Shown here: positions 24,344-39,300 of the stretch, piece after piece
How the letters are laid out: every line of letters starts with the position of its first letter
How positions within the stretch are numbered: the first letter of the stretch is position 1
NCBI RefSeq assembly: GCF_001949145.1
Contig: NW_019091381.1
Coordinates: 1,695,873 to 1,759,872 of the forward strand
Reading direction: 5' to 3'
DNA length: 64,000 nucleotides
Source of the DNA: Acanthaster planci
Taxonomy: Eukaryota > Echinodermata > Asteroidea > Valvatida > Acanthasteridae
Position numbers and translations under genes: made by a program
Notes under the pieces: generated by a model
Told to the model about the DNA's origin: nothing
Database searches by the model: none
The model's input: only the letters and a program-made list of their open reading frames with translations

Positions 24344-27300
24344 ATGGCGCTCAAGGCGGTGGTCGGTCAAAGTAAGTTTGCTGCAATTTTTGTCTTTTTC
24401 CTTTTATAGACAATTCAATTTCTGAATAAAATGCCTTAAGACATTAAATAGTTTTTTATTCCAGTGTTTAAAATTCCAATTTTTTTCATTTTTCGTCATT
24501 AGAAGATGGATTTTGTGGTTTTTATTTTTGGACACAAATTTTATTCTCGTACGGCCTAGCCGCGTTCGCGTATAGGCCTATTTGTATACGTATGTACGTA
24601 GGCCTAGGCCTCGGTACATGGGAATCAGGTCAACTCGTACCCGGGACAACTCGTACCCAGGTCAACTCATACCTCCAAACTCCCGCCCAAGTCAACTCGT
24701 AACCCCATCATCTCCTACCCACGTCAACTCATACCCAGGACCACTTGTTCCCAGGACAACTCGTACTCCGTACATTAGAATAGTGCTGCAGTCGGTGCCA
24801 AACCAAACCAAAAATTGTCGAACATTGCACTTTCGAACCAAACCAAACTGGTCGGTTCAGATGTTCGGTTTTAATATGGCATGACATTGGAAGGGCACAG
24901 AGTGCATGCAAGAAAATGTGATAAAAAAGCAAACACAAGGAAAAATGGATAACAAGTTGTGCTGCACCAGTGTCGCTCCGGCGTTTGGCACATGTGCTAC
25001 AAACTTACGATGGCCCTGCATCACGCGATGGTTTTAAAAAGCACGTGGTGAGATTTCACCTATAATCAACTGAGAACACGCAACACACTGCATTTCCGCA
25101 ACACAACAATTCTAAATCCCCCCTACATTTATGTTTATTCAAATTTAGCATTATGTTTGCCAATCTCCGGTAACCACGCCCTTGTGTTCCATATTAATTG
25201 ACTGGGGTACGAATTTGACTCAGACATGAGTTGACTGGGGCACGAGTTGACTGGGTTACGAGTTGACTGGGGTACGAGTTGACTGGGGCACGTGTTGACT
25301 GGGTTACGAGTTGACTGGGATATGAGTTGACTGGGGCACGAGTTGACTGGGGCACGAGTTGACTGGGGTACAAGTTGACTGGGGCACGAGTTGACTAGGG
25401 TACGAGTTGACCCAGATTCGGTACATGATGTAGGGGGACTAGGGGGATTGTAGGCCTACCTGGACTAGGCCTACCGTCGACTCGCCCACTCATCCACTCA
25501 CCAGAGAAGTTAGGTAGACTGGTTCCCTATGGCTATATGGTTTCATATTTATGCACAAAACTACATAAACTAACTAGCCTAGTTGCATGTTGTGCCTGTT
25601 GTGACAGGTGACATTGCAATTTTACAGGTCTATCAAATAGGGAGTGTTTGTTGACTCTAAACATTTCCGTTTCCTTGTCCTTTTTTTCTTGAACAGCATG
25701 TATAACCTAAGCTTTTTCCAGAACTGTAAGACACTACTCCGTAGCCTTGTGTTCCTGTACAGATTCCTGACGTTTGATAGTTCTGTACCTTACGGCATTT
25801 GAAAATATCCCCGCTATAACCCTTCAGTCCAAGTTGAGTCAGAACTTCACTTTTTCAATCAAATCTTTCCCTGAAAATATATACCAGCAGACTTACAAAC
25901 CTTACAGAAAGCCATCTGCGTGCTCCCATAAACACATTTTGGCTGTTTTAATTGTGCCAACGTACCCTTCCATCATAGCTATTTGTGCAACCAAATTTCA
26001 TACATGCCTGCTTGGTCAAGTCAGATGTCAAATGGGGAGCTTTATTCACCTTATATCCTGATTAAAGTGGTGAAATTCTTGAGCATTTTTCCCATCCACA
26101 TTACAGAAAATCAGCAGCATGTACTCTCGATAACTGTCAGCTGTGTGATAGCTTGACCAATCGTAACACAGCTCCTATCTTTACCTTTTGTTTTCCTAAC
26201 CCCGTCTAACTGAAAGCTGAGCTATGATTGATCATTGGAATGGAAGCAAATTGTAATATACATCTGTGTGATGAGCATTGCCCCATACAGTGTCATCATG
26301 TGTCAGCCGCCCCCTCCATTTTAAAATTTCCTTCCTCTCCCCGCCCCACAAATTTATGCCACTGACCCTTCCAAATAATATTTTAATGAATAATAATTTT
26401 GAGATGTTGCAGAAATCAGTACATCCTTCATTTACATGCCTTTAGATTAGCTTAACGTTTTTGCAATACCAGCACTGCTTCAGGACATGATTGGGGATTC
26501 TGGTTAAATCAGCTGCACAGTTTCCTGGCAAAAGAGAAGGAAATCCCTCAGTGAAATTCACAATTGAAGTATTGAACTGTAGAAAAATGCATCACAGACC
26601 TGATTATCTACCGGTACTCTCAAAATGTGTTTTGATGTCAATTTTTTCTCAGACTTTAACTAATTGAGTAATTCTGTCATGCCAGAAGCCTTTCTGTATA
26701 TAAAATGTAAATTGACTTGTTTTTCCTGGAACTATCCGACGTTTTAATGTTATTTTGTAGTCGGCTAGCTTTAAGAATTATTGAGTGATGCCTGGATTTG
26801 AAACATGGTACAATGGCAATGACAGAGAGTCTGTTCTTCAAAATTTCAGGCTCAAATTCCAGTTTTGAGTTTTGACTTTGATTTTGTTCTATTTCGGTGC
26901 AAAATGCTTTTGAGGGTACGTGTATTTGGCGTCACACAAAACGTCATTGAAGAAACTCCCACCAACCTGTACTGTAAAATTGGCCATCAAAGTACAGTGT
27001 TAATCCAGTTCTTGAATGAAGACTTTCTGAAAAAAAAGAACAAGAAACACTCTGAAAAATGCTGTATTTATCAGGAAGTTGAATTTGCCCTTAAATGACA
27101 ACCAATAAATAACAAACATATTTCAGACATGAAAAAATTTGTTTTCACACAGATATATCAGCTAAAACCTCCCAAGAGTAAAATAAGAAATGTACGGCTC
27201 ATCTCGACTTGTGAGTGGTACTCATATGCTTTTCAGAAATATACTTGCCTTCAGGAGCCAGTCTTGCCCCAGTGGAATGCATGACATGACAGTGGACACC

Positions 27301-30300
27301 AGAAGTTACCACAAACTTTACCTAATACCCTGGCCCACCTTAATCCTTGAAAATGCTTTGAGAGGAGATTTTCCACAGATTTTGTAGGGTTGAGGAAGGT
27401 CGATTCCTTCAACTCTTACATGGATGTCGGAGTCTATTGAATGTTGAAATGCAGAGAGTGTGCCGTTGGTTTCCTACACTGTGTACTGTGTAGGATTTTG
27501 GAGGATTCAAGGAGGGTCACAGCAAAATTGCTAGGAAAGCTGGGTCCATTAACCCAACTTTTGCTGTACCCCCATGCGTAAACATCATTCTCGTCAATCT
27601 CATAGTCGTAACAATGGAGGTTGTGCTCATTAGTTGCTACATCATTCACGAGGTGCTTCGTACACATGATGCATCAAGGATGATACCAATTACCAAGCAT
27701 GCTAGAAAGCCATGAGGGTTAAAAATAATCCATAACCCTCACCAAATTAGACAATGGTTGTTTCGTTGTCATGGTAAGAAGTGCAAAACTGTAATTTATC
27801 TGAATTTCGTGACATCTAAGTCCACAAATTTATTCTTACTGAACGCGACAGTACATATTATCTCAGTTGCATAAATGTTTCTGTTAGGCACAGGCTGTTA
27901 TTTTTGTACAGGTACTTATACTTTCTTTATCACGTCAGGCATTCTATTCCAGGCAGTAATCACAGAAAATCATCGCTTGGCCTCTGTTCTTATTTCGTGC
28001 TTTGGGAGTTCTTATTCAGCAAGTTGAGGCAAGATTTTGGGTACAATTCTGGGTTTTAATGTTCTTTGAGAATGACACGTGTACAGGTACATGTACACTG
28101 TGTATGAACCATGCCCCATAATCATAAAGCAGGCACATGTACGTCCTGATTTCACCCCAGTAAAGCAAAATATGAATAAAAAAAATAAACAAGTAAATCA
28201 CTTTAAAGTCAACTGTGGTAGCAAAGGGACCTATTTCCTTGTACCGCCATGACCACAGCCAGCAACACAACCGCTGTCCAAAAACACCACTTGGATCATC
28301 TGGAAGGAAACGGGTCATTCATGTTCATGTAATATGATCCAAACCACTGTAAGAACAAAACTGGTGTCAGATATGACAGAGACTGGACCTGTGCCAACAT
28401 GTCCCCCCCTTCCACCAATTCAGCTGGTGCTTGTTTTAATGCATCTCTACTGGGACATGCACATATTTGTAAAATTGTGATGTTTTATGAAGTGAATGAT
28501 AGGGTCTGAATTATGTTGGAAGATTGTATTGGCAAGAGGTTTGAAGATCTGTCTCTGTAGTAATGACATTGTAAGACACCTATTCTTTCCAAAGTGGCAA
28601 GTTCCCCTGGACAGAATGTTTGAATTTGTTATCCTTTGTAAAGTGCATAAAACTTAGGCCGTTGATCAGATGGTCTACATGTATTACACGTACGGTTGTT
28701 GCCGCTCATGAGAAACTGAAATTCCCATCTCTGTTAAATTAGAGTTCCTCAGACAAATCTTTGATACCTAGACAACCGGGCTGGCGTAGTGCATTGTTTC
28801 TCACCTTTCACCTCTGCAGTCCGAGTTCAATTCCTGGCTCGGTTCACATACATGTATGTATTATTAGGTTTGCAGTCCCCGTCTGATCCTGATGGCTTTG
28901 CCGGGAATGTTCTTCTGGGGTTATCCGACCACCTCTCAAACGTTAGGTGTTTCTCATTTGTTTCCTCTCCATTACACACCATAACACCCCGTGGTTCTAA
29001 AGGTCACCCTCTGTTGAGATGTAATTATCTGCTTTGGCAGAGTAACCAATCCGAATCCAGATCCAGACATCGTCTAATACATGATCATTATTGAATTTTG
29101 TTTATTGATTAGCTTTTTTGAAATTGTGTGTCAGGAAAATACATACCGATGGCCTAGAATATTTTTGCACGGTTCAATAAACCAGGGTGAGTCATTCTCA
29201 AAAGTAAATCTGTGAGGTTGCATGTAGAATGACATTGAAACAAGCTCCACAAAAGCAAGGAAATGTATCTTCGAACTAATTTACATGTGCTGAATTTAGG
29301 AACTAGTGATGCAAAAATCACGTACAATTTTTGCTCATATCATATGGACAAAACTAAATTGTTTTTCACCTCCAAATATTCGATTTCAACAACGAATATT
29401 CAAATATTCAATAATCAATTGAAAACACAGCCCTTAACTCACATGAACATCTGAACACATACAACTCCAACTTGTCTCATTTGCTTTACTTTTATTCCAC
29501 GTGTAATCATATTGATATGTCGGTGGATGGGTATGATTGAGGTACATGCATTAGCTTTAAGCCCCGATTGAAAATTGATATCTTGACAAGATACTGATAA
29601 ACAACCCTGCCCTGATCAAATGTCCAGATTCATAGTACGCAGACATGTACATTCCTCTGTGACATGTACATGTATCTCATCATTTGTTATGGATGCTGAC
29701 CACCGTCACCTGAGGCATATTTGCATACTTGACTGTTTGTCTAGAGGCATAAAAAGGAAGGAGGGTACGTCTGTTCATGGCCCCGTGGCTTGCATTATGC
29801 AGAAACGCCTCTGGTTGGTATTGACCCGCTGTAGTCACTCATGCTGATCAATGCAATTAAAGTTCCCTTTCACATTTCTGTACACTAGCCCTGTGAGTAG
29901 AGGTGCAGACGTGTAGTGTAAATTCGGCAGCAAGCATGTACATGAATTTGAATAGGCTGTGGGCTAATTGATAGCATGGTCTCAGTATGCAATCAATGAA
30001 TACCTATTTTTATGTGCAGCAGTCTGCCAGAAGTCCCTGTCCTCATTTCTGTATTTTGTGTGAGTCAAACGGTAAACGCTTTCAAGACTGACAGATGGTA
30101 TTGCTCCTTTTTCATAACGATTAAAACCATTTTTGATTGACAATCATAGAAGACCGTTGCCATGGCTTTTCCTGCAAACAAAAGGAGCCAAAGTGTAATG
30201 TCCTTGTAATTATTTATTTGGCCATTCTGTTTGGCATGGATTTCATGTACGGGTAGCAATTTTTGCCGTGTTTAGTCAAGCCAATTCAATTAAGTCTTTG

Positions 30301-33300
30301 TACTCATTTTGCTGAAAACTGACGGGCTGATCTGCTTGAGTTTGAGAGTCTAGTTTCAAATATGCTAATTGTTTCTAATTGTTTCAACGTGTACATGTAT
30401 ACATATGCCCACTTGTATCAGATCTGATATGTACAGGTGCATATCGTACTGTCCATACCTTGTACAGTCAAATATTTGTACCAGCATGTGTAAAATTTTA
30501 TGTCCTGTCATGCTCATGAATACCTGCTAAAATTTACTGTGTGTCCATTGGAGGTCGGAATAATGCATGTACCTTCCTCTTCATGGGTAGCACATGTAGA
30601 TGTACATTTACATTGTATTGTGCAATGATTAATTACATGAAATGCGTATTTCGGTGTTACGCATATCTGGCCGATTACCAAAAATGTTGCTGAGAGATGA
30701 ATTGGCCTTGTGTAAATTGTACATTGTTTATGCCTCGTATCACTCCATAACAGTTCATCTGAAATAGTCTCAGTTGACTAGATCGTACATGTACGATATG
30801 TCTGTCATGTTGAAGCGTGAATTGAGGACACAGATGCCCTATATTATGCACTTTACCATCTCGATATATTTTCCTGTCCGATACATTAAAAGATGTTATC
30901 GAAGAGTTATACAAGTGTGCAAATAAAACTGGGCATATTTGCAATTTAAACCTAATTTTGTGAAGTAGACCTGTGGATAAATCATTTCATCTGAAAATTT
31001 GTTCTTGCTTTTTTTAAAGGAATATGCCAGGAATATTCCATATACATGTATTTGAAACTGTTATTAGAAATAAAAGGGAATTCTGCAAACATTGGATGGC
31101 TACCTAATCAGAGAAATCGGTAATCAGAGAAAATCACTGCTTAGCCTCTGTTCTTATTTCATGCTTTGGGAGTTCTTATTCAGCAAGTTGAGGCAAGATT
31201 TTGGATACACTTGTGGGATTTCAGATTGACAAGCATGTACATGTATGAGCCATGTCCCACGAGCAGATCATAATACTACTAATACCTTGTGCAAGTTGCT
31301 TGAATTTTTGTAATTCTATCCCTGGAGGCTTTGGGTTGGGAACCATCATGACTGGGCTGGAATCCAACACTGCCTTGTGGCAAACCGGTGACAAACTCTT
31401 TGGGGAAAATTAGAATATTCCAGTCCAAGGATTTTACAGTTGTACATACCCTATGAACCATTGAAAACTCTTTAAGAGCTACATGTACATATAGATTGTG
31501 ATGAACAATACAAGGTGGGTGAGAACTCAGGGTTTTTGTCACGTTTTCCTCATTCTGGATGGAATTTTCTCAACCATGTCCACTCACATGTACATCGTTT
31601 TGTACATGTACCACGGTAGGCTTGGTTTTTCTGTTAATTATTGGCCCTAACCCTCCCTGATCCTTCAAAGTCCATCAGAAGCAATTGTAGATGGTATATC
31701 CCATCCACTTTTACTTTTCTTGTGTAGGGCTTGCTTCCCTTTGAAAGTTTTGAGTACACAGAATTCTTTATTGAGTTCCTGCATAACAAAGTAGAGAACT
31801 AAGACGGATATAAGAAGTTATCCTATGATATTGCCAAAGTAGGTAGGGTTGAAAGAACTTCTGCAGTGGTGAGATTGGAGTACAGTCTTTTCACACATGT
31901 ATCATGCGACTATTTCCTTACGTCTAGTATCCTGTCTCTTTCAGGGATTATGAATGAGGTGTTTGCTCCTCTGAGGAAGAGAAACGAATGGAAGGTAAGT
32001 GGAAATACACACTCAGAGAAAATATATCGACAGTACAGCACTGCTACCGGGAAATGTCAGGCATTCTACTTGTGCTTGTCCTTCATGACCTGGACCAGGG
32101 CTGTGTCCGCTAAAATTGCCGTGCTTGGAAAGGGACTCAAAGATGTTACTTATCCTAAGCCCTGCCTTGTACAAATTTAGCATTGAATATGCGGAAGGGA
32201 GACTGTGGAACTGGGCATTGTTCCAGTGGTCCTCAGAAATCAATCAAAATCAACTGTTCCATTTGGTTGCATTCAGCAAGGTTTACATAAATTTCAGTTG
32301 TGTTGGGTTTCATTGCATCTAGTTGGGTACCAGGAAAAAACGACTATGAACACACTTGGGTAACATACTGTATCGTTTTGTTTGCTTGATGTTAGGTTCT
32401 AGTAGTGGATCAACTGAGTATGCGCATACTGTCATCATGTTGTCGCATGAAGGATATGACCAATCTAGGCGTCACCTGTAAGTTCACTGTACAGACTACA
32501 ATTGGACATCCAATTAAATGTTGCTTTTCATTTGATACAGATATGTTCACATTTTATCCTGGAGGGAGTTGGAACCCCAAACCATTGCATTTCCACTCCA
32601 GAATTCTGCCTTTAAGACCATTTGCTTTAGAAATCTGTCTTAGAAATCATCTGATTCTGCAGCCATTATGGGGAAGCTGTCGAAGATATCAAAATCGTAA
32701 ACAATCTCTGAATTGCTTTCAACTTTCCAAAATTAAAGTGTTAATTTAAGAATTTTGTATGGAGAACACGTATGAATGATTGTTCATCCTTGGTGCATCT
32801 GTCTATTTGTTTGATCAGTGGTGGAAGACTTGATGAAGAAACGCGAACCCATTCGGACGTTGGAGTCCATCTACATCATGCAGCCTTCGGAAAAGGTACG
32901 GTACCGGTACAGGGACAAAAGTTGTACATTCCCAAAAAAATTGAAACCGAGAAATGTAATTCTGGGTCTGCTTGTTGTAACTGGTTTATATCACCTTGTA
33001 AAAAGAAAAGAAACCCGGATTGAATCCCAACATAAAATATCAAACAGAAAGGAAACTGAGAGGATTCTCTCAGTAACAATGACTTGTTTACATTCCTGAT
33101 TAGGGGAAAATAACAAATACCAAGGATTACAGCAGTTGTCAAGTTTCCAACTCTGCATTCCATCACATTGTTTTGTTATCAGATTAATGACATACTCGTT
33201 GGGAACAGGGGACAAATATTCAGATTTATGGACAAGGAGATGATTCTCTGGTGGTATATGTTGTCAGTTTTGGGGATGGATTAAGACTTCATATGCAGAT

Positions 33301-36300
33301 TGGCTCCATGCAGAGCTGTATATTGAGAGAGTAACGCCAGAATCAGATTTGGGAAATAAAATGACCATTCATTATGTGTGTAGTAGAGCATGCAGCTCTT
33401 GTATACCAACTGTCCTTGTGCACAGGTGCATACACCTGTCCGTTTGTTTCCAACAATGGTGACACTCACGTCGCAACTCTTTCTACACCCAGCTCTTCCT
33501 TCATGTAAATGTAGAGTATTTGACGACAACCATCCAAGCTGTGCCATTCTTGGTCATAGTATTCTTAGCTGTCTGCATTTTATTTGACAGCTGTGGGTTC
33601 ATTACAGGATTAACGAGTCCTTTATTTCCTCTTTGTAGTCTATTGCACAGCTAATCAACGACTTCAAGGAGCCTCTCAGTCCTCAGTATAAGTATGCCCA
33701 CGTCTTCTTCACAGAATGTGAGTACAGGGATCGTCTTTGATTCATGGATCATTTTTACATGTGTTGCAGAAATCCTTTGCTATTTCTTGCGGAAAGTGCT
33801 ATCACTCAAACACATGTCATTGAAGCCTTCTGGGATCCCTTTGCTGTAAATTATCTCCTCCAAAGTGCTTTGTGAAATACTCTCCTACCTTTTTTTCACG
33901 TGTACCTCTGCCCTGTTGACCTCTTCACCCGTATTCTGTTCCCTCCAACATTTAATCTCTCACTTTTCAAACAATTTTTTTTGCGGCACAGTTTTTCCCT
34001 TTGCAATCTGATCTGACCTTGTGCCAGTCGTCATCTATATTAGGAGCAAGAAAAGAGAAGAAAAAACAGAACAAAAAAGTGTAGCACTATGAAAGGAATC
34101 TGTGAAGGTTTTGTATCTTTGGGAACTTCACATTTGCCAAGGATCATCTGAAAACATTGTGAAGCTATACACTATATTTGAAATAGTTCAGTTTTGAAAT
34201 TGCAGTCAGTCACAATTAATTGCCTTCTATAATCAACACCCAATTATTTTTTTTTTGTGACAGGTTGTCCCAACGAGCTATTTAGCACACTGAACAAGAG
34301 CCCTGCCAAATCCAAAATTTTGACGCTGAAGGAAATCAACATTGCTTTCATGCCGTATGAATCCTCGGTAAATTGCTTTTGAAAATTGTCACTCCGTTCC
34401 TGTTGATGTTTATCCAGTAGTCAAATTAATTAAACAGGGAGCTAGCAATTGCTTATATAATAATTATAAAAATAAACAAATAACTGGAGTGGGATTTGAA
34501 CCTGCAACAGCCGTGACACTGTGCTGGTGCTTTACCAACTGAGTTTTCCAACCGAGTTTTCCAACCCTATGCATTTGGGTCATCCTCTTTGTTAGAGATG
34601 CTAAGTGTTCAACTTTTGCCGATGAAAATTAAGAAATTGAAATATTTGATTTGGATGAACAACAATCAAATCCTGTCTGCCCTCGGTGTAGAGCATTTTG
34701 GAGGTTGATTAAATCTCTTTTCCAATATGACCCCTTCCCCCCCCCCCCCAGGTGTACTCTCTTGACTCGCCGGAGAGCTTCAACAGCTTCTACAACCCAG
34801 TCCGCATGGGTGGAAGCTCCATCATGATTGAGAGAATGGCCGAACAGATTGCTACGCTGTGTGCATCACTTGGAGAATATCCTGCCATCCGATATCGCGG
34901 GTCAGTCAGTCAGTCGTTCGCCTTCCAAAGAAACAGCTCACTTGATATTGTAGAGCCATATTATTGAATATTTCATTGACCCTAACCCTCCCATATTTTT
35001 CAAAATCCAACAGTTAGTTTTGGACAAATCTCGTGTCATTTAGTATTAACTTAGAATGTTAGTGTTCAGAATTTAACACAGAAATTTCAAAACATCACTG
35101 ATGGCTTTTCGTTAAGTCTCTTCGTTAAGCTGTTCAAATCATTTTTTTCAGCTCTTAAATGATAGCTCTGTCTTAACTACAGCCCTATTGTTTGTAAGTA
35201 GTGTCTGTGTTGTTTTGTTCAGTGAGTTTGATCGTAACTTGGAGGTAGCACAGATGATTCAGAGCAAGTTGGATGCGTACAAAGCAGACGAGCCCACCAT
35301 GGGAGAGGTAAGGTCGTCCCTTGTTATCAGCTTGTTTGGAAATATTGCCTTTCTTTAATAGTTGAAAATTAATCACTACATTTTGTAGATAATGATTATT
35401 TTCTTGGTGAGTCCAGAGTAGTCAGGAAACTTCTTGACAAGTTAGACGAGTTTCCGTGTGAGATGAGAAGTTTTCTGTAAAGCAGAGGAGACTTTCTAGA
35501 CAACTGAAAAGTATTCACAGGGCCTACAGAGAATTTGAGAAAAGTCTGTTGGAGTGTGTAAAATTATTAAAAGAAGCAGATCTACATTTGAGACTCTGGA
35601 TTAAGAAAATGTAACGTTTGATTGTCTGCAGTTTGTTTATTAACCCCAACTTGTTTCTGGTTTTTTCACCCAGGGTCCAGAGAAACACCGCTCCCAGCTG
35701 ATTGTCCTTGACCGTGGCTTTGACCCCGTGTCACCTTTGCTCCACGAGCTGACCTTTCAAGCTATGGCCAATGACCTCTTGCCCATCGAGAACGACGTCT
35801 ACAGGTCAGTGTGGAACCCAGGGGGCTGCATTGATATCACAGTTAATCTTGCCAGTGATACCGGTGCATTGACACCAAGAATTTGTTCGACTGAACATGA
35901 AGGGCCTCATTATTCTACGAGATTTACAAACGAGTGGTTCCATGGTTCTGGACTACTTTTACGTTCTCTCTGCCTTCTACTGTTTGCGGTTGTAAGGGTC
36001 CATTCAAAATTTTCAATTTTGATTTTTTTTTTTTTCCGAAATAGTGGGTGGATGGGTCAAGGAAAATAATTGAAATTGGGTTCTACATTTTGCATGGTGT
36101 GAAGTTGGTTGTAACTCTCAGAAAAGTAAGTCTTGTAGTCCAACGTCCACCAAACAAGGGTTTCTATCCATTGACTCTGTGGGAATTTTCAGCATGACTG
36201 CCGTTTGTGTTGAAATGTACTGGTTGACGGAATTGTTTCTACGATTCTTTTATAGGTACGAAGCAAGCGGTAGCGAAATGAACGACCAGGAAGTCCTCCT

Positions 36301-39300
36301 GGATGAGAACGACGATCTGTGGATTAGTCTGCGTCACCAGCACATTGCAGATGTCTCACAGTGAGTCAAAGCAAGCCCAAAATACTTCCAAATTATCAGC
36401 CCAGAAAAACCAAATTTGGGGGAGCATTTCAAGTTGACCAATCACAGCAGCGCAGCTTGTGAGTAGAACTTTAAGACCTTTTTGCCCACAGTACACTGTG
36501 AAAAAGGCCTGTCCGTAGCAACCTCTTGGTGGTGCGCTGTGAGAGGTACGCTTTGAGCGCAGATTGATTGGGTGTGCTATTCAAACATGTCACTTCACTT
36601 GAACTGGTTTTTATTTGAAACATGGCTGCCTTTCGTTTTTCACCTGATGAGCCTACGTATACAGCGCCCTCAATGACCATACACATACCCAGTGTGACCC
36701 ATTCTCTCTTCATTTTTTCTGTTGGAAAGTTGATTCCACGGTGCAAAAGCAGTTACCAACTGCAACAATTTGATTTCCTGCCCTTGACCTTTGTGCTTGA
36801 TTTCCTACCCTTGACCTCTGTGCTTGATGTCCTGCCCTTGTTCTTTTGCTTGATTTCCTACCCTTGACCTTTGTGCTTGATGTCCTGCCCTTGACCTTTC
36901 TGCTTGATTTCCTGCCTTTGACCTTTGTGCGTGATGTCCTGCCCTTGACCTTTCTGCTTGATTTCCTGCCTTTGACCTTTGTGCGTGATGTCCTGCCCTT
37001 GACCTTTCTGCTTGATTTCCTGCCCTTGACCTTTCTGCTTGATTTCCTGTCCTTGACCTTTGTATTTGATTTACCTCACAGGGCCATCACAACTCAATTG
37101 AAGAACTTTGCCAAAGCCAAGATTGGTGGCAAGATGGGCTCAGGGGGCGAGAAGGTATGGATTTGGATTTAGTTCTAAGAAAGGAGAGAAAAAAGAAGGG
37201 GCTTTTGTCTCTGACACCTGAAAATGTCAAATGAAATCTTGTGAGAGTTTTTATGCCTATTTCAAAATGTTGTCATATGAGACAGATCAGATACTTTTTA
37301 GTCTGATACTGTTGAACACCATTCCAACTTTGTCACTCTCTCAAATTGACCCAAAGTAATAGTTTGTCATGTTGATGTTTTCCTCCTTCTTAGACGAGTG
37401 TGCGTGATTTGTCTCAGATGTTGAAGAAGATGCCCCAGTATCAGAAAGATATGAGAAAGGTAAGCTGCCCCCTCCTCTGTCCTTGCTGGCCCCTCCCCCT
37501 CGTTGGAACCTCCAACTTGTCGTTGTATTTAAAAGTTACAACTCATTGGATTTTTTGGGGTTTCCATTGAATAGGTACCACCTTTCCTTGGGCCTTTATT
37601 GTGTTCTTTTCTTTCGTCAACCCAATATCAGATTTGTCCAGAAAAAGCCAAAGCCTTTTTCCTCTTTTGAATCTCAGTATTCCACCCACTTACGTCTGGC
37701 TGAGGACTGCATGAAACAGTTCAAGCCGCTGGTGGAGAGCCTGTGCCGCGTGGAACAAGACCTGGCCCTGGGCACCAACCCGGAGGGGGAGAAGGTCAAA
37801 GATCAGATGAGGAACATCGTCCCAATCTTGCTGGAGCAGAAATACTCCGCCTACGACAAGCTGCGCATCATTCTGCTTTACGTCATCGGCAAAAATGGTG
37901 AGAGACGACACTTCCTTGTGAAATAGTGATCGGGCTCGGCAGTCAGATCTGACGCCACATAAGTTACTAGACATACACTCCTGGCACTTTTGTTACATAT
38001 CCGTTGTCTTAAAATCTCCACAAGTATAAAAACTGCGTCAACTTGATCCAAATCTGCCTTCTGTTATTACCTAGACAACTCTGAAGGGGCAGCTTGAGAA
38101 TAGGGATCTATTTTCTGCATTGACTTTCGTTACGTTTTTGATCTTCACAGGTATCAGTGAGGAGAATATGAACAAACTCATCCAGCATGCCCAGATTCCT
38201 GAGCCTGAGAAGCCTATCGTCACTAACATGAAACATCTGGGAGTCCAAATCATCTTTGATGTAAGTCACCAGATGACCTTGGCCTTTATACAACCACGGC
38301 TGTTATTCTACCCTTATTCACTCTCCTCCCCCCCAAGGTTCAGGTGGGTTTTTATTCCCTGACTCCTTGGGTTTCCAATAGAATATTTATCTGGGATTTT
38401 CATCCTCTTTTTAGAAGTAGGCACGCCATCATTGTCTTTTCTTTAACCCTAACTCCCTAGGGTGTGTGCAACATCATATTAAAATTGAAGGATTCAGGAA
38501 TGTTGGGGTTAAAGGTTTCTTTAGGCTTGTGAGCCTCAGTGTCTCGGATGCCCTCAAGGAATCTTAAAGTTTTGCTCCAGAAGTAAAATCCTAATCTTTC
38601 TTGTCCTTGAACTACAGCCTAAAGCTCGCAAGCCAAAGGTTGCAGACAGAACACACCGCATCACTGAACACACCTACCAGCTGTCACGATGGACACCGGT
38701 AGTCAAGGACATCATGGAGGTACGGTGGTGCCAATGTCACGGTCAATTGTCATTTCCTCATAAACATTCAACTACAGGCAACCAGATCTACCCGCGAATG
38801 TGAATCAGAGTGCCATTATTTGGAAAGAAAAATTGGGCCCAACATGTTGGATCTATTCCTCATTTTTGTAGGACACCATCACCGATCGGCTGGACGTAAA
38901 GACCTACCCGTTCTTGTCTGGTCGTCATTCAGCAACAACCTATGGAGGGGGATCCAACCCACGAAGGTATGACTCTCTGCTTGGTCCCTGCAATTTGAGG
39001 CACAGCATCACAGAATCGAAAGTGTGAATGACTTTTCGTCTCCGGTTTCATGATTTAAATTATTAACTTGGAATTTGGTCTTGTAATTTAGCAGCGCATT
39101 CTTTTTGGTCAATTACACTCACTCATTTCCAAAACCAATTGTCATGTAATTTTTGTTCACCACAGAATTGAAATTCTAAAATGCATTCTTCCATTGCCCA
39201 CGCCATACCCTTGATTCTGACTTGATGCATTTCTCGTAGTGCTCGTTACGGTCACTGGCATAAGGACAAACAAGCAACCAACTACAAGAGCGGGCCACGT

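Noticed and set aside
24582-24938. Open frames rich in Arg/Pro/Thr on both strands
   Set aside because: They are produced by the 16-bp tandem arm of the fold-back element.
36622-37172. Plus-strand frames of repeated Leu-Pro-Leu-Thr-Phe
   Set aside because: They are translations of the 27-bp minisatellite, not protein.
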